Source: Streptomyces netropsis (GTDB taxonomy: Bacteria > Actinomycetota > Actinomycetes > Streptomycetales > Streptomycetaceae). From it: DNA of 64,000 bases. This document shows positions 35,105-43,806 of this stretch, one piece after another (within the stretch, counting starts at the first letter, position 1; every line of letters begins with the position of its first letter). The translations under genes and the position numbers were made by a program. The stretch spans positions 1 through 64,000 of the forward strand of contig NZ_JACHJG010000006.1 of assembly GCF_014203545.1 (NCBI RefSeq). Reading direction: 5' to 3'. The notes beneath the pieces are model-generated. The model searched no databases. It was not told the origin of the DNA and saw nothing but the letters and a program-made list of their open reading frames with translations.

Positions 35105-35809
35105 GTGACACCCGACATCAAGACGTGGCTCGACACCGTCGCCATCGACCCCGAGGTGCGGGAGCTGCGGCCGGACTACCGCGCGCTGGTCATCGTCGCC
35201 GAAGGGCTCCGGCCCGGGCCGAGCGACGATTTCAGCGAGGAGCTGCTCGCCGCCGCCGAGGCGACCGCCCGTGCGTACACCGGGGACGGGGCCGCCGGGC
35301 CGCACCCGCACGTGGCCGCCTGGCGTGAGGCGTTCCGCGACTTCGGCGCGAAGCCGCAGCGCACCCGCCCCAGCGTGGACGGGCTGCTGCGCCGCGTGCC
35401 GGCCGGGCTGCCCCGGGTGGACCGCCTCACGGACATCTACAACGCGATCTCCGTCGCCCACGCCGTGCCGCTGGGCGGTGAGGACCTCGACCACTACCGG
35501 GGGTCCGCGTTCCTCACCCGGGCCGACGGCACGGAGCGGTTCGAGACCACCGCGGCGGGCGAGCCCGTCGTGGAGCATCCCGAACCCGGCGAGGTCGTGT
35601 GGCGCGACGACGCGGGCGTCACCTGCCGCCGCTGGAACTGGCGCCAGTGCACCCGCACCCGCCTCTCCCATGACACCACCCGCGCCGTCTTCATCCTCGA
35701 CGCGCTCGCCCCCCTGACGGACGAGGCCCTGGCCGCCGCCGGTGAGGCCCTGGTCTCGGCGCTCGTCGCCGGTGACCCGGGCGTGAGGACCGGCTCCCGC
35801 CTGGTGTGA
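35105..35809 (+). CDS. B3/B4 tRNA-binding domain protein (PheRS-beta editing-like)
   Basis: 234 residues. The central part is the B3/B4 domain that edits Tyr-tRNA(Phe) in phenylalanyl-tRNA synthetase: FRDFGAKPQRTRPSVDGLLRR, LPRVDRLTDIYNAISVAHAVPLGGEDLD, and GEVVWRDDAGVTCRRWNWRQCTRTRLS. Stand-alone versions are widespread and thought to act on misacylated tRNAs or free aminoacyl compounds. I chose the GTG at 35105, which has AAGGAGAG at 3-8 bp. The upstream in-frame ATGs at 35054 and 35075 lack such a site. Confidence 0.85.
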   Translation: MTPDIKTWLDTVAIDPEVRELRPDYRALVIVAEGLRPGPSDDFSEELLAAAEATARAYTGDGAAGPHPHVAAWREAFRDFGAKPQRTRPSVDGLLRRVPAGLPRVDRLTDIYNAISVAHAVPLGGEDLDHYRGSAFLTRADGTERFETTAAGEPVVEHPEPGEVVWRDDAGVTCRRWNWRQCTRTRLSHDTTRAVFILDALAPLTDEALAAAGEALVSALVAGDPGVRTGSRLV

Positions 35810-35850
35810 GCCCCTGCCCGGTGTGAGCCGGGGCCACGGCCGGGCAGGCC

Positions 35851-36597
35851 TTAGGGCCTGAGCCCGGCTTCGGCGGCCCCGAATTCACGGACCGCGTTCT
35901 CCACGATCGCCTCGAGCCGCTCGTGGTGCGCACCCCGCCAGTAGACGCGGTCACAGGCGGTGCACTGCGCGAAGACGTCGTAGGTGCGCTGCGTGCCGTG
36001 CTCCAGCAGCTCGCTGACGGCTTCCTTGTCGGCGTCCCGCAGCTCGCCGTTGCACGCGGTGCACCGGGTCCACGGCGCCAGTCGCGGCGCGAAGCGGCCG
36101 AGCACGTCCCGCAGCTGCTCCTCGGGGCGGTCGCTGTAGACGTACGCCCCGGCCCAGATCTCCCGGCGCCGGAGCAGGCCCCGGTCCCGGGAGAGCAGCA
36201 CCCTTCGTTCGGCGGCGGACAGCGCGGCCAGCGCCGGGTCGCCGATGTCCTCGGCCTCGTACGCCGCGTCGACCCCCAGCAGCCGCAGCCGCCGGGCCAG
36301 GGTTCCGAGGTGCACGTCGAGCAGGAACCGCAGCGGCGCTCCCGGCACGGGCTGCGGGCGCGGGACGGCGTGCACCTCGACGGACTCGCCCGCGCCCGGC
36401 ACGTGCGCCACCGGCACCTCGCGGCCGTCGACGAGCAGCCGGCCGACCTCGGTGAGCGGGATGCCGAGCGATTCGACGACGTGCCCGAGAGTCGACACCC
36501 CGTCGGTGACGACCCTCGCCCGTTCGCCGCGCCGCTCGGCGGCGACGAAGAGCTTCAGTTCCGGGGCGACGCTGATGTGGATCTCGGGTCCGTTCAC
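35851..36597 (-). CDS. Mut7-C RNase-domain protein with N-terminal ubiquitin-like domain
   Basis: About 248 residues. The first ~90 form a ThiS/ubiquitin-like fold (VSTLGHVVESLGIPLTEVGRLLVDGREV). The remainder is the Mut7-C PIN-like RNase domain: FLLDVHLGTLARRLRLLGVDAAYEAEDIGD, LLSRDRGLLRR and a zinc ribbon made by CTACNGEL and CTACDRVYWRGAHHERL. Predicted to cleave RNA; substrates are unknown. The start is uncertain: GTG 36597 fits similarity, ATG 36642 also reads open. Confidence 0.88.
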   Translation of the reverse strand: MNGPEIHISVAPELKLFVAAERRGERARVVTDGVSTLGHVVESLGIPLTEVGRLLVDGREVPVAHVPGAGESVEVHAVPRPQPVPGAPLRFLLDVHLGTLARRLRLLGVDAAYEAEDIGDPALAALSAAERRVLLSRDRGLLRRREIWAGAYVYSDRPEEQLRDVLGRFAPRLAPWTRCTACNGELRDADKEAVSELLEHGTQRTYDVFAQCTACDRVYWRGAHHERLEAIVENAVREFGAAEAGLRP

Positions 36598-36654
36598 CTC
36601 TTCAGGATGCCATTCACACTGCGCGCGCCGGTGGCCGGGCATCGCCGTCGGGGA

Positions 36655-37317
36655 TCAACGGACCTGGCCCGTGAGGTCGACGCCGAGCAATTCCTCGATC
36701 CGGGCCACCGTTTCGGCGGGCTCGGTGGCGCGGACGACGGCCATCCCGAGCTCTTGCGCGGGGGTGAGGTTGCGGGCGGAGTCGTCGACGAACACACAGG
36801 CCTCGGCGGGGAGTTCCATCAGGCCGAGCATGATGGTGTAGAGCCCGGGGTCGGGCTTGCGCATCCGGTAGCGGCCGGAGAGCAGCACCGCGTCGTAGGA
36901 CGTGTCGAGTTCGTACCCGGCGTACGGGTCGTACGGCTCGGAGCCGAGGCTGTTGGACAGGACACCGACCCGCACCCCGACCCGCCGTGCGGCCCGCGCG
37001 GCGCCGGTCAGCGTCGGCTCCGGACGCAGGTCGGCGAGGGCCCGGCCGAGCAGATTGGCCGGGTCGACTCCGAGGAGGGCCGCCGTGTGTTCGTTCCACT
37101 CCTCCTGGGTGATCGACCCGCGCTCCAGGTCCGCGAAGAGTTCACGTCCCACCGGATCCACCGAGACGGCGTTCGAGAAGGCGTCCGGGGCCAGCCCCTC
37201 GCGCAGGCAGAAGGCGCGGGTGCAGGCGGCGACGGAGGTCGTCAGCACCCCGCCGAAGTCGAGGATCAGGCCCTTGCTCGTCGGGGTGGCCCCGTGACCG
37301 GACTGCGGAGTGGACAT
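36655..37317 (-). CDS. HAD-family hydrolase
   Basis: 220 residues of the HAD subfamily IA type. Nucleophile motif LILDFGGVL, motif II VLSNSLG, Lys in KPDPGLY (motif III) and acidic FVDDSARN (motif IV). The DxGG form of motif I is typical of the soluble-epoxide-hydrolase-like phosphatases. The substrate is unknown. GAGGAG is 7 bp before the ATG at 37317. Confidence 0.88.
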   Translation of the reverse strand: MSTPQSGHGATPTSKGLILDFGGVLTTSVAACTRAFCLREGLAPDAFSNAVSVDPVGRELFADLERGSITQEEWNEHTAALLGVDPANLLGRALADLRPEPTLTGAARAARRVGVRVGVLSNSLGSEPYDPYAGYELDTSYDAVLLSGRYRMRKPDPGLYTIMLGLMELPAEACVFVDDSARNLTPAQELGMAVVRATEPAETVARIEELLGVDLTGQVR

Positions 37318-37547
37318 GTGCGGCTCCTCACCCTGGAACAACCATCGTTCACGCTGTGTGCCCGATCGTGGTGGGCCGTCGCCACCGGCGTCAACGACGC
37401 ATGGGAGCCGCGTGGCCCCACAGCCGTGGAGTGACGGGCGGTGACGCGCGTGGTGTGGATCGGGGACGGACGTCGCGTGTCCGGCCCAGACCGTACGGAT
37501 AGAGATGTAGGCGACATCGGCGGATACAGGAGGGGGACGTCCGCGTC

Positions 37548-38330
37548 ATGGCCTGGATCAAGACCGGCACGATCCTGAACGACGCCCACACGACACGCCA
37601 ACAAATCCTCAGCGCTCTCGGCGCCGGGTTCACCGATCTGCGCACCTCCCTCGGCAAGCTGGCGGGGCTGCCGAAGACCATCGCCGCCGACGGGGCTTGG
37701 CTGCGTGAGGACCACAGGCAGCTGCACAGGAAGCTCGACCAAGCCCTCGGGGAGATCGAGCAACTCCGCGCCTGCTGTGCGGCCCTGAGTGACCTCGTCG
37801 ACGCCCGCACCACGCCTCCAGCAGAACCGGCCGAGCGGCAGACCGATCCTCCCGTGGCGCCGCCGAGGGGTGCACAGCCTTTGCCCCCTCCCGTGATCAC
37901 CCTCGACGAGACGGACGCCGAAGCCCCGGACCCCGTGCGGCTTCGGAAGCTGCTCCGGCGTGCTGCCGGAATCTCCTCCGCCAAGCTCGTCTGCCACCGC
38001 GACACCTGGGCCTTCCTCCTCGAACAGACCGCACGCGACCCGCACTTCCGCGCGCCCGGCCCGGTCGACGACGAACACGAGGGGCGGGTGGAGGTCACCC
38101 TGTCGGGGCGGAGCCTCATCGCCGTGCTCCTCTCCCTCTTCGGTACCTCCCGGGAAGAGGACACCGCGAAGCTCGGCGACCTGGCCATGGCCACCGAGCT
38201 GTACCAGCGGATCGCCGACGCGCTGGAGAACACCGACTCCGCCGACCGCTACGGCCCCCAGGTGGTCATCGTCCTCGACGACCGGGCGGGCCCCGCCCCG
38301 GACGAGGGGGACGAGGGACGCGCCGTCTGA
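37548..38330 (+). CDS. hypothetical protein with helical N terminus
   Basis: 260 residues not recognised. The N-terminal 90 are helical and may form a coiled coil (DHRQLHRKLDQALGEIEQLRACCAALSDLVDA). A Pro-rich linker (about 92-125) follows. The C-terminal globular part contains VEVTLSGRSLIAVLLSLFG and GPQVVIVLDD, suggesting an alpha/beta fold. There is no signal peptide. GGAGGGGG lies upstream of the ATG. It runs into the aminotransferase gene 57 bp later and may share its transcript. Confidence 0.6.
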   Translation: MAWIKTGTILNDAHTTRQQILSALGAGFTDLRTSLGKLAGLPKTIAADGAWLREDHRQLHRKLDQALGEIEQLRACCAALSDLVDARTTPPAEPAERQTDPPVAPPRGAQPLPPPVITLDETDAEAPDPVRLRKLLRRAAGISSAKLVCHRDTWAFLLEQTARDPHFRAPGPVDDEHEGRVEVTLSGRSLIAVLLSLFGTSREEDTAKLGDLAMATELYQRIADALENTDSADRYGPQVVIVLDDRAGPAPDEGDEGRAV

Positions 38331-38387
38331 ACTCCGTGTCGTCGCAGTCACGTTCCCCTACCGCCGGGCACCGCGCACAATGGCCCC

Positions 38388-39554
38388 ATGCCGTACGACG
38401 AGAAGAACCCGCTGCGCCAGCTCTCTCTCGACGAACTGCGCCTGCGGACGAGCGCCAAATGGCGCACGTACCCGCCGGACGTGCTGCCGCTGTGGGTGGC
38501 CGAGATGGACGTGCCGGTCGCCGAGCCCGTCGTGAGGGCGCTGACGGACGCGATCGCGCTGGGCGATACGGGATACCCGGTGGGCACGGGGTACGCGGAG
38601 GCGCTGGACGCGTTCGCGCGGCAGCGGTGGGACTGGGACGGGGTGGTGGCGGAGCGGACGGCGATCGTGCCGGACGTGATGCTGGGCGTCGTCGAGATGC
38701 TGAAGCTGGTGACCGGGCCCGGGGACGCGGTGGTGGTGAGTCCTCCGGTCTATCCCCCGTTCTTCCCGTTCGTGGAGCACATGGACCGGCGGGTGCTCGA
38801 GGCGCCGCTGGGCGACGGGCACCGGATCGACCCTGCCGCCCTGGAGGCCGCGTTCCGGCAGGCGGTGGCGGGTGGGCGGCGCGCGGCGTATCTGCTGTGC
38901 AGTCCGCACAATCCGACCGGCACCGTACACACCGCGGAGGAGCTGGCAGCCCTGGCGGAGCTGGCGAACCACTACGGCGTGCGGGTCGTCGCCGACGAGA
39001 TCCACGCGCCCCTGGTGATGCCGGGCACCCGATTCGTGCCGTATCTGTCGGTGCCCGGGGCGCGCGGGGCGTTCTCCTTGATGTCGGCGTCGAAGGCGTG
39101 GCATCTGGCGGGGCTCAAGGCGGCGCTGGCCGTCGCGGGCCCGGCCGCCACGGACGACCTGGCCCGGCTGCCCTACGAGGTGAGCCACGGCCCCGGCCAC
39201 CTCGGCATCATCGCCCACACCGCGGCCCTTCGGTACGGCGGCGAGTGGCTCGACACGGTACTGACCGGCCTGGACGAGAACAGGCGGCTGCTCTCCGACC
39301 TGCTGGCGCGTCATCTGCCGGACGTGCGGTACGAGCGCCCGGAGGGCACCTATCTGGCGTGGCTGGACTGCCGGGCGCTCGGCCTGGGCGACGACCCGGC
39401 CGCCTTCTTCCTGGAACGGGGGCGGGTCGCGCTGATCAGCGGCATCGGCTTCGGCACGGGAGGGGCCGGGCACGTACGGCTGAACCTCGCCACGTCACCG
39501 GAGGTGATCACGGAGGCGGTGCGGCGGATGGCGGCCGCGCTCGAGCGGGGCTGA
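38388..39554 (+). CDS. MalY/PatB-type PLP aminotransferase / C-S lyase
   Basis: 388 residues of fold-type I. The N terminus [16 protein letters not shown] is the MalY/PatB signature, PPVYPPFF the substrate loop, SPHNPTGT and DEIHAPLV the PLP-binding Asn and Asp, and [14 protein letters not shown] holds the Schiff-base Lys. Members split cystathionine or other cysteine conjugates to thiol, pyruvate and ammonia. No methionine gene is next to it, so the physiological thioether is unknown. Confidence 0.9.
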   Translation: MPYDEKNPLRQLSLDELRLRTSAKWRTYPPDVLPLWVAEMDVPVAEPVVRALTDAIALGDTGYPVGTGYAEALDAFARQRWDWDGVVAERTAIVPDVMLGVVEMLKLVTGPGDAVVVSPPVYPPFFPFVEHMDRRVLEAPLGDGHRIDPAALEAAFRQAVAGGRRAAYLLCSPHNPTGTVHTAEELAALAELANHYGVRVVADEIHAPLVMPGTRFVPYLSVPGARGAFSLMSASKAWHLAGLKAALAVAGPAATDDLARLPYEVSHGPGHLGIIAHTAALRYGGEWLDTVLTGLDENRRLLSDLLARHLPDVRYERPEGTYLAWLDCRALGLGDDPAAFFLERGRVALISGIGFGTGGAGHVRLNLATSPEVITEAVRRMAAALERG

Positions 39555-39571
39555 GGCGGGCCGCTGGGCCG

Positions 39572-39892
39572 TCAGCCGTCGATCGCGGCGGACACGACGG
39601 GCCTGAGAGGCTCGAACTCCGGTGGGAGCGTGCCGAGCAGCCAGCGCTCGACGGTTCTTCCGGGGTCGGCCAGCGTCGCGTCGCCACCGGTGATCCGGCC
39701 GTTGAACACCTGCCTGACCGCTTCGGAGTCCGTGACCGTGAACCCCCGGTACCCGAGGCCCGGGGCCGGCGGCGGGTTCGCGTCCTCCCGGGCGAGTCCG
39801 GCGAGGAGCGCCCGGAACTCGGCCGCCGCGCCGGGGTCCAGCGGCCAGCGCGGATCGGGGCGGCCGCTGAAGATGCCCAGTTCCACGATCAC
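39572..39892 (-). CDS. small protein with IFSGRPxP motif
   Basis: 106 residues. It begins VIVELGIFSGRPDPRWPLDP, which is clearly related to the start of the neighbouring 309-residue protein (VDVDIFSGRPNPAWVV). The rest is not shared beyond GLGYRGF. There is no signal peptide or TM. The GTG at 39892 sits 37 bp after the neighbour's stop on the same strand, so they form an operon. This looks like a stand-alone copy of the N-terminal domain. The function is unknown. Confidence 0.65.
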   Translation of the reverse strand: MIVELGIFSGRPDPRWPLDPGAAAEFRALLAGLAREDANPPPAPGLGYRGFTVTDSEAVRQVFNGRITGGDATLADPGRTVERWLLGTLPPEFEPLRPVVSAAIDG

Positions 39893-39929
39893 CGGTGCTC
39901 GCCGCTCCGATCGGTCGGCGGCCACCGGC

Positions 39930-40859
39930 TCAGTTGATGACCACGGACTTGCCCGCGTAGAAGTACCCGCAGAAGTCGGTGTAGCCACCTCGGTCGCAGG
40001 TCTCGGGGTTGGTGATGAGGGCGCCTCTGTTGTCGTAGTTCCGTGCGGCCGTGGAACCCGGTTTGTGGCCCCAGAAGTCGCCGCGCTGTTCGCGGTACCA
40101 GTGGTAGTCCACGCCGGGCCAGATCACGAGGGCCATGAGGCGGCGCGGGTACTCGCTGTCGGGCAGGCAGTCGAAGCGGCGGACCAGACCGTCGGCGAGC
40201 GCGGCCCGGGAGACGTCCGCGCAGGCCATGACGTCGGTCTGGGCGCCGTGGGCGCGGCCGGGCTGGGCGAAGGTGTCCGTGCGGTAGTTGCGCGCGTAGT
40301 TGTAGCAGTTGTTGTAGGGCTGCACTTCCGGGCGGTTCCAGAAGTCGGGGTTGAACTCGCTCACCTCGTAGAAGCAGCCGGCGTCGATCGGCTCGTCCTC
40401 GCTGATGGTGGTGCGCAGGGAGTTCGACGGGAAGAGCGGCGGCCGGAACCACTCCGGCGGGTCCTGGAAGAACCGGTCCATCTGCTCCAGGACGAGGTCG
40501 CGCGTCGCGTCGTCGAGGGGGGTCTCCGCGTGCCCGGGCAGCTTGAACGCGCGGTACCGGGGCATGTCCGCGACGATCCGTCGGGCCAGCTCGGCCGAGC
40601 GCCCGGGATCGGGGGCACCGATGGTGCCGAGGGTGAACGTGCGCGGCAGGGGTTCCGGCCAGGACTCGTCGTCGCTCATCGAGGAGATGACGACTTCGCG
40701 GTAGCCGAGACCGCCGTAGCCCGCTCCGGACAGGCCGACCGCTTCTTCCGCCACGGCCGCGATCTCCTCCAGCAGGGCGCCCGCCGCGTCCTCGTCGGTG
40801 ACGACCCACGCGGGATTGGGACGGCCGGAGAAGATATCGACATCCACCCGCAACATCAT
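39930..40859 (-). CDS. IFSGRPxP-domain protein with putative cysteine-hydrolase core
   Basis: 309 residues. N-terminal IFSGRPNPAW domain (1-100, ending in a GLGYREVVI strand), then a C-terminal part with NNCYNYARN (Cys185), WPGVDYHWYREQRGDFWGHKPG (His253, His265) and ETCDRGGYTDFCGYF. The order Cys, then His in a beta-strand, then polar residue resembles papain/NlpC-fold amidases, but this is inference and I know no characterised member. No signal peptide is visible. The partner gene at 39572 duplicates the N-terminal domain. Confidence 0.65.
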   Translation of the reverse strand: MMLRVDVDIFSGRPNPAWVVTDEDAAGALLEEIAAVAEEAVGLSGAGYGGLGYREVVISSMSDDESWPEPLPRTFTLGTIGAPDPGRSAELARRIVADMPRYRAFKLPGHAETPLDDATRDLVLEQMDRFFQDPPEWFRPPLFPSNSLRTTISEDEPIDAGCFYEVSEFNPDFWNRPEVQPYNNCYNYARNYRTDTFAQPGRAHGAQTDVMACADVSRAALADGLVRRFDCLPDSEYPRRLMALVIWPGVDYHWYREQRGDFWGHKPGSTAARNYDNRGALITNPETCDRGGYTDFCGYFYAGKSVVIN

Positions 40860-40941
40860 CCGTCTCCTTCACCGTCGGCGTCCCGCTCCGTCCCGACGCT
40901 ATGGCGGCGCGGCGGATGCGGCCCGTGCTCGGGGGCCGAAC

Positions 40942-40987
40942 GGGCGAGGGGCCCGGTCCGGGGTCCTCCGGACCGGGCCCCTCGCCC
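40942..40987 (-). terminator. strong terminator hairpin
   Basis: A 19-bp perfect inverted repeat (GGGCGAGGGGCCCGGTCCG and its complement) with an 8-nt loop, starting 18 bp past the stop of the monooxygenase gene. It insulates the IFSGRPxP pair from upstream transcription. Confidence 0.85.
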
Positions 40988-41004
40988 GGGTGCGTTCGCT
41001 TGGC

Positions 41005-41331
41005 CTAGCCGCGCGGGGTGAGCTCCGCCATCGGGCCCCAGCCGGTGCCCGGGACCTCGACGTTGATGATGTCCGGCGTCTTGGCGATCACGTCGGGCAT
41101 CCAGGCCATGGCGGTCTTGAAGTGCTCGGAGTTCACGTGCTCCTCGCCAGCTTGGGCGTCCTTGAACGCCTCGACCAGGACGAACTGGTGGGGGTCGTCC
41201 ACGCTCTTGGACCACTCGTAGAAGACGTTGCCCGGCTCCCGCCGGGTGGCCTGGGTGAAGTCGTCGACGAGCGTCAGCCACTCGTCGCTGCGCTCGGGGC
41301 GGACGGTGAATTTGACGACGATGAAGATCAT
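41005..41331 (-). CDS. antibiotic biosynthesis monooxygenase (ABM) domain protein
   Basis: 108 residues with the dimeric ferredoxin-like ABM fold: IFIVVKFTVRPERSDEWLTLVDDFTQATRREPGNVFYEWSKS in outline, then FVLVEAFKDAQAGEEHVNSEHFK. Cofactor-free monooxygenases of this type oxidise quinol-like compounds, but many are housekeeping (YgiN-like). GGGAG precedes the ATG at 41331. It stands alone. Confidence 0.88.
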   Translation of the reverse strand: MIFIVVKFTVRPERSDEWLTLVDDFTQATRREPGNVFYEWSKSVDDPHQFVLVEAFKDAQAGEEHVNSEHFKTAMAWMPDVIAKTPDIINVEVPGTGWGPMAELTPRG

Positions 41332-41544
41332 GGAATGCTCCCGCTGCTTCCGGACGGTGGCTCGGTGGCCGGGCCGGGTGGCCCACGCGTGTGACGCGGG
41401 GGCGCCCCGCCGGCGCCGGCGGGGACGTGCCCGGCACGACCCCCACCATCGTGCCGGGCGCGGCACCGGCCCGCGCAGCGGAAGGCCGGGGATTCCGGCC
41501 CTGCCGGAAAACGGGCCCCCGGCCCCCGGCCCCCGGCCCGCGGC

Positions 41545-42522
41545 TCACGCGGGGACGAGCTGCCGTGCCTCGGTGGTGGTGGTCGTGGTCATCGCCCAGT
41601 CGCTGATGTGCCGGTGGTCGTCGTGGCGCTCCTGGCGGTAGCGGCCCGCGGAGACGCCGTAGGCGCGCTTGAAGGCCGTGGCGAAGGCGAACTGCGAGGT
41701 GTAGCCGACCCGTTGGGCCACCGCTGCCAGGGGTGCGTCGGTCTCGCGCAGGAGGCTGGCCGCGAGCGTCAGCCGCCACCAGGTGAGGTAGGTCAGCGGC
41801 GGCCTGCCGACGAGGGAGGTGAACCGGCGGGCGAACGCCGCCCGGGACAGGCCCGCCCGGGCGGCGAGGTCCGCCACCGTCCACGGCTGCGCCGGGTCGT
41901 CGTGGACCGTGCGGAGCGCGGCGCCGATGGCCGGGTCCGCCAGGGCCCGGCACCAGCCGGTGCCCGGCAGGGCGGACCGTTCGTCGAACCAGGCGCGCAT
42001 CAGGTAGATCAGCAGCAGGTCCAGCAGCGCGGGCAGGGTGGCGTCCGTGCCCTGCCCCGGTGACCGGAGTTCGTCGCCGAGCAGGGTGACGGTCGCGCGC
42101 AGCGACGGGTGTCGTCCGTGGTGGGCGGGCAGGTGGATGACCTCGGGAAAGTCGGCGAGCAGCGGGTGCGCCCGGGTCTGGTCCAGCCGGTAGGCGCCGC
42201 AGAGCAGTACGAGGGGGGCGTGGGACGGGTCGGTCCGCGTGCCGTCGCAGGGCACGTCCACCGCGTCGGCCGTGTCCGCCGGGTCGCAGCCGGTCAGGGC
42301 GTGGGGCGTGCCGTGCGGCAGGAACACCACGTCGCCCGCGGCGAGCGGGATCGGCTCGCCGCCACCGTGGGGCAGCATCAGACAGCTCCCCCGCAGCACC
42401 ACGTGGAATCCGGCGCCCGCGAAGGGCTCGATGTCCGTCCGCCATCGTCCGTGCCGGCCGGAGAGCGCCGAATAGGGCCGTCCGGTGCGCAGGGCGGCGA
42501 CGGCGTCGCTGAGTACGTCCAT
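41545..42522 (-). CDS. AraC-family regulator with cupin sensor
   Basis: 325 residues. The N-terminal ~130 form an AraC-binding cupin of the type with DVVFLPHGTPHAL and a conserved LLCGAYRLD segment. The C-terminal ~100 are a two-HTH AraC domain (WTVADLAARAGLSRAAFARRF and APLAAVAQRVGYTSQFAFATAFKRAYGVSAGRYR). It diverges from the MBL-fold hydrolase gene over 122 bp and probably controls it. The effector is unknown. ATG 42522 begins the recognised fold. Confidence 0.9.
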   Translation of the reverse strand: MDVLSDAVAALRTGRPYSALSGRHGRWRTDIEPFAGAGFHVVLRGSCLMLPHGGGEPIPLAAGDVVFLPHGTPHALTGCDPADTADAVDVPCDGTRTDPSHAPLVLLCGAYRLDQTRAHPLLADFPEVIHLPAHHGRHPSLRATVTLLGDELRSPGQGTDATLPALLDLLLIYLMRAWFDERSALPGTGWCRALADPAIGAALRTVHDDPAQPWTVADLAARAGLSRAAFARRFTSLVGRPPLTYLTWWRLTLAASLLRETDAPLAAVAQRVGYTSQFAFATAFKRAYGVSAGRYRQERHDDHRHISDWAMTTTTTTEARQLVPA

Positions 42523-42644
42523 GAGGCGAGTATGCGGAAGACCGCGTCGCGCTCCGCTCACCCGGCCCCTGTCGAGACGATGGCGTATAGATCGAGCACG
42601 ATCACTTATTGGCCGTCTCGTCTTTGCTCTCTAACGTCGAGGGC

Positions 42645-43568
42645 ATGCAGACAATCACTTTGGGCGCGGTGGACATCACCCGCATCGTCGAATGGCACGC
42701 ACCGGTCGCTCCCACCCCCGCCATCTTTCCCGGCAGCACCCCGCAGATGTGGCGGGAGAACGCGTCGCTGCTGACTCCGGACTTCTGGAAGCCCGAGACC
42801 GACGACCTCATAGCCAACGTGCAGACGTGGGTGCTGCGCAGTGAGGGCCGTACGATCCTCGTCGACACGGGCATCGGCAACGACAAGCCCCGGCCGCACA
42901 TGCCCGCCTGGTCACACCTGCGGACCGACTTCCTCGGGCAGCTGGCCGCCGTCGGGGTCCGTCCCGAGGACGTGGACGTCGTCGTGAACACACATGTGCA
43001 CTCGGACCACGTGGGCTGGAACACCCGGCTGGTGGACGGCGAGTGGGTGCCCACCTTCCCGAACGCCACCTATGTGATCGCCAAGGCCGACTTCGACTAC
43101 TGGAATCCGGTCAACAACCACCCCAAGCGGGGTTCTCTCGGCGGTGTCGGTGTGGCGGCGGCCGGCGGGGACATGTTCGAGGACAGCGTCGCGCCGGTGC
43201 ACCGGGCGGGTCAGACGCTGTTGTGGGAGGACGAGTACCGCATCGACGCCCATCTGAGTCTGCGGCTCGCCCCGGGGCACACCCCGGGTTCGTCGGTACT
43301 GCAATTGGCGTCGGGCACGGAGCGCGCCCTCTTCATCGGCGACCTCGTCCACAGCCCGCTCCAGTTCGTGGAACCCGACTGCGACACCTGCCTGAGCGAG
43401 GACCAGGAGGAGGCCACCCGGTCGCGCCGCCGGATCCTGGAACAGGCGGCCGACACCGGCTCCTTGGTGTTCCCGGCGCATCTGCCGGGCCACGGTGCGG
43501 CCGAAATCCGCCGCGAGGGAAGCAAGTTCGCCCTGGAGCGCTGGGCGGCGTTCGACCGGACCCGCTGA
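42645..43568 (+). CDS. metallo-beta-lactamase-fold hydrolase
   Basis: 307 residues. The di-zinc motif THVHSDHVGW (His117, His119, Asp121, His122) is complete, followed by APGHTPGS, IGDLVHSP and FPAHLPGHG ligands. The WRENASLLTP segment and overall length fit the MBL subgroup near AHL-lactonase-like or organophosphate-hydrolase-like enzymes. A lactone or ester substrate is plausible but unproven. It is divergent from, and probably regulated by, the AraC gene. Confidence 0.88.
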   Translation: MQTITLGAVDITRIVEWHAPVAPTPAIFPGSTPQMWRENASLLTPDFWKPETDDLIANVQTWVLRSEGRTILVDTGIGNDKPRPHMPAWSHLRTDFLGQLAAVGVRPEDVDVVVNTHVHSDHVGWNTRLVDGEWVPTFPNATYVIAKADFDYWNPVNNHPKRGSLGGVGVAAAGGDMFEDSVAPVHRAGQTLLWEDEYRIDAHLSLRLAPGHTPGSSVLQLASGTERALFIGDLVHSPLQFVEPDCDTCLSEDQEEATRSRRRILEQAADTGSLVFPAHLPGHGAAEIRREGSKFALERWAAFDRTR

Positions 43569-43610
43569 CGCCGGTGCCACGGCCCGGACGGGCGCCGCCG
43601 GTCCGGCGGG

Positions 43611-43640
43611 CCCGGCCCCGGACCACCGTCCGGGGCCGGG
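43611..43640 (+). terminator. terminator of the MBL gene
   Basis: CCCGGCCCCGGAC pairs with GTCCGGGGCCGGG around a CACC loop, 43 bp after the stop codon. Confidence 0.75.
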
Positions 43641-43764
43641 TCGGCAGACTCCGACGCTCACCCTCGGCACGGCCGGCGGCACCGCGTCGAGACGGAGCTC
43701 CACCACGACTCCCTCGTCAGAGCCCGGGCCGAACTGGAGAAGCAGGCGGCCGGCCCACGGGCTG

Positions 43765-43785
43765 GGCTCCTCCCCGACAGGAGCC
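43765..43785 (-). terminator. hairpin after the AfsR-type gene
   Basis: GGCTCCT and AGGAGCC pair around a 7-nt loop, 22 bp past the regulator's stop codon on the minus strand. Confidence 0.5.
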
Positions 43786-43806
43786 CCGTGCCGGGCGCGA
43801 CCCCGC

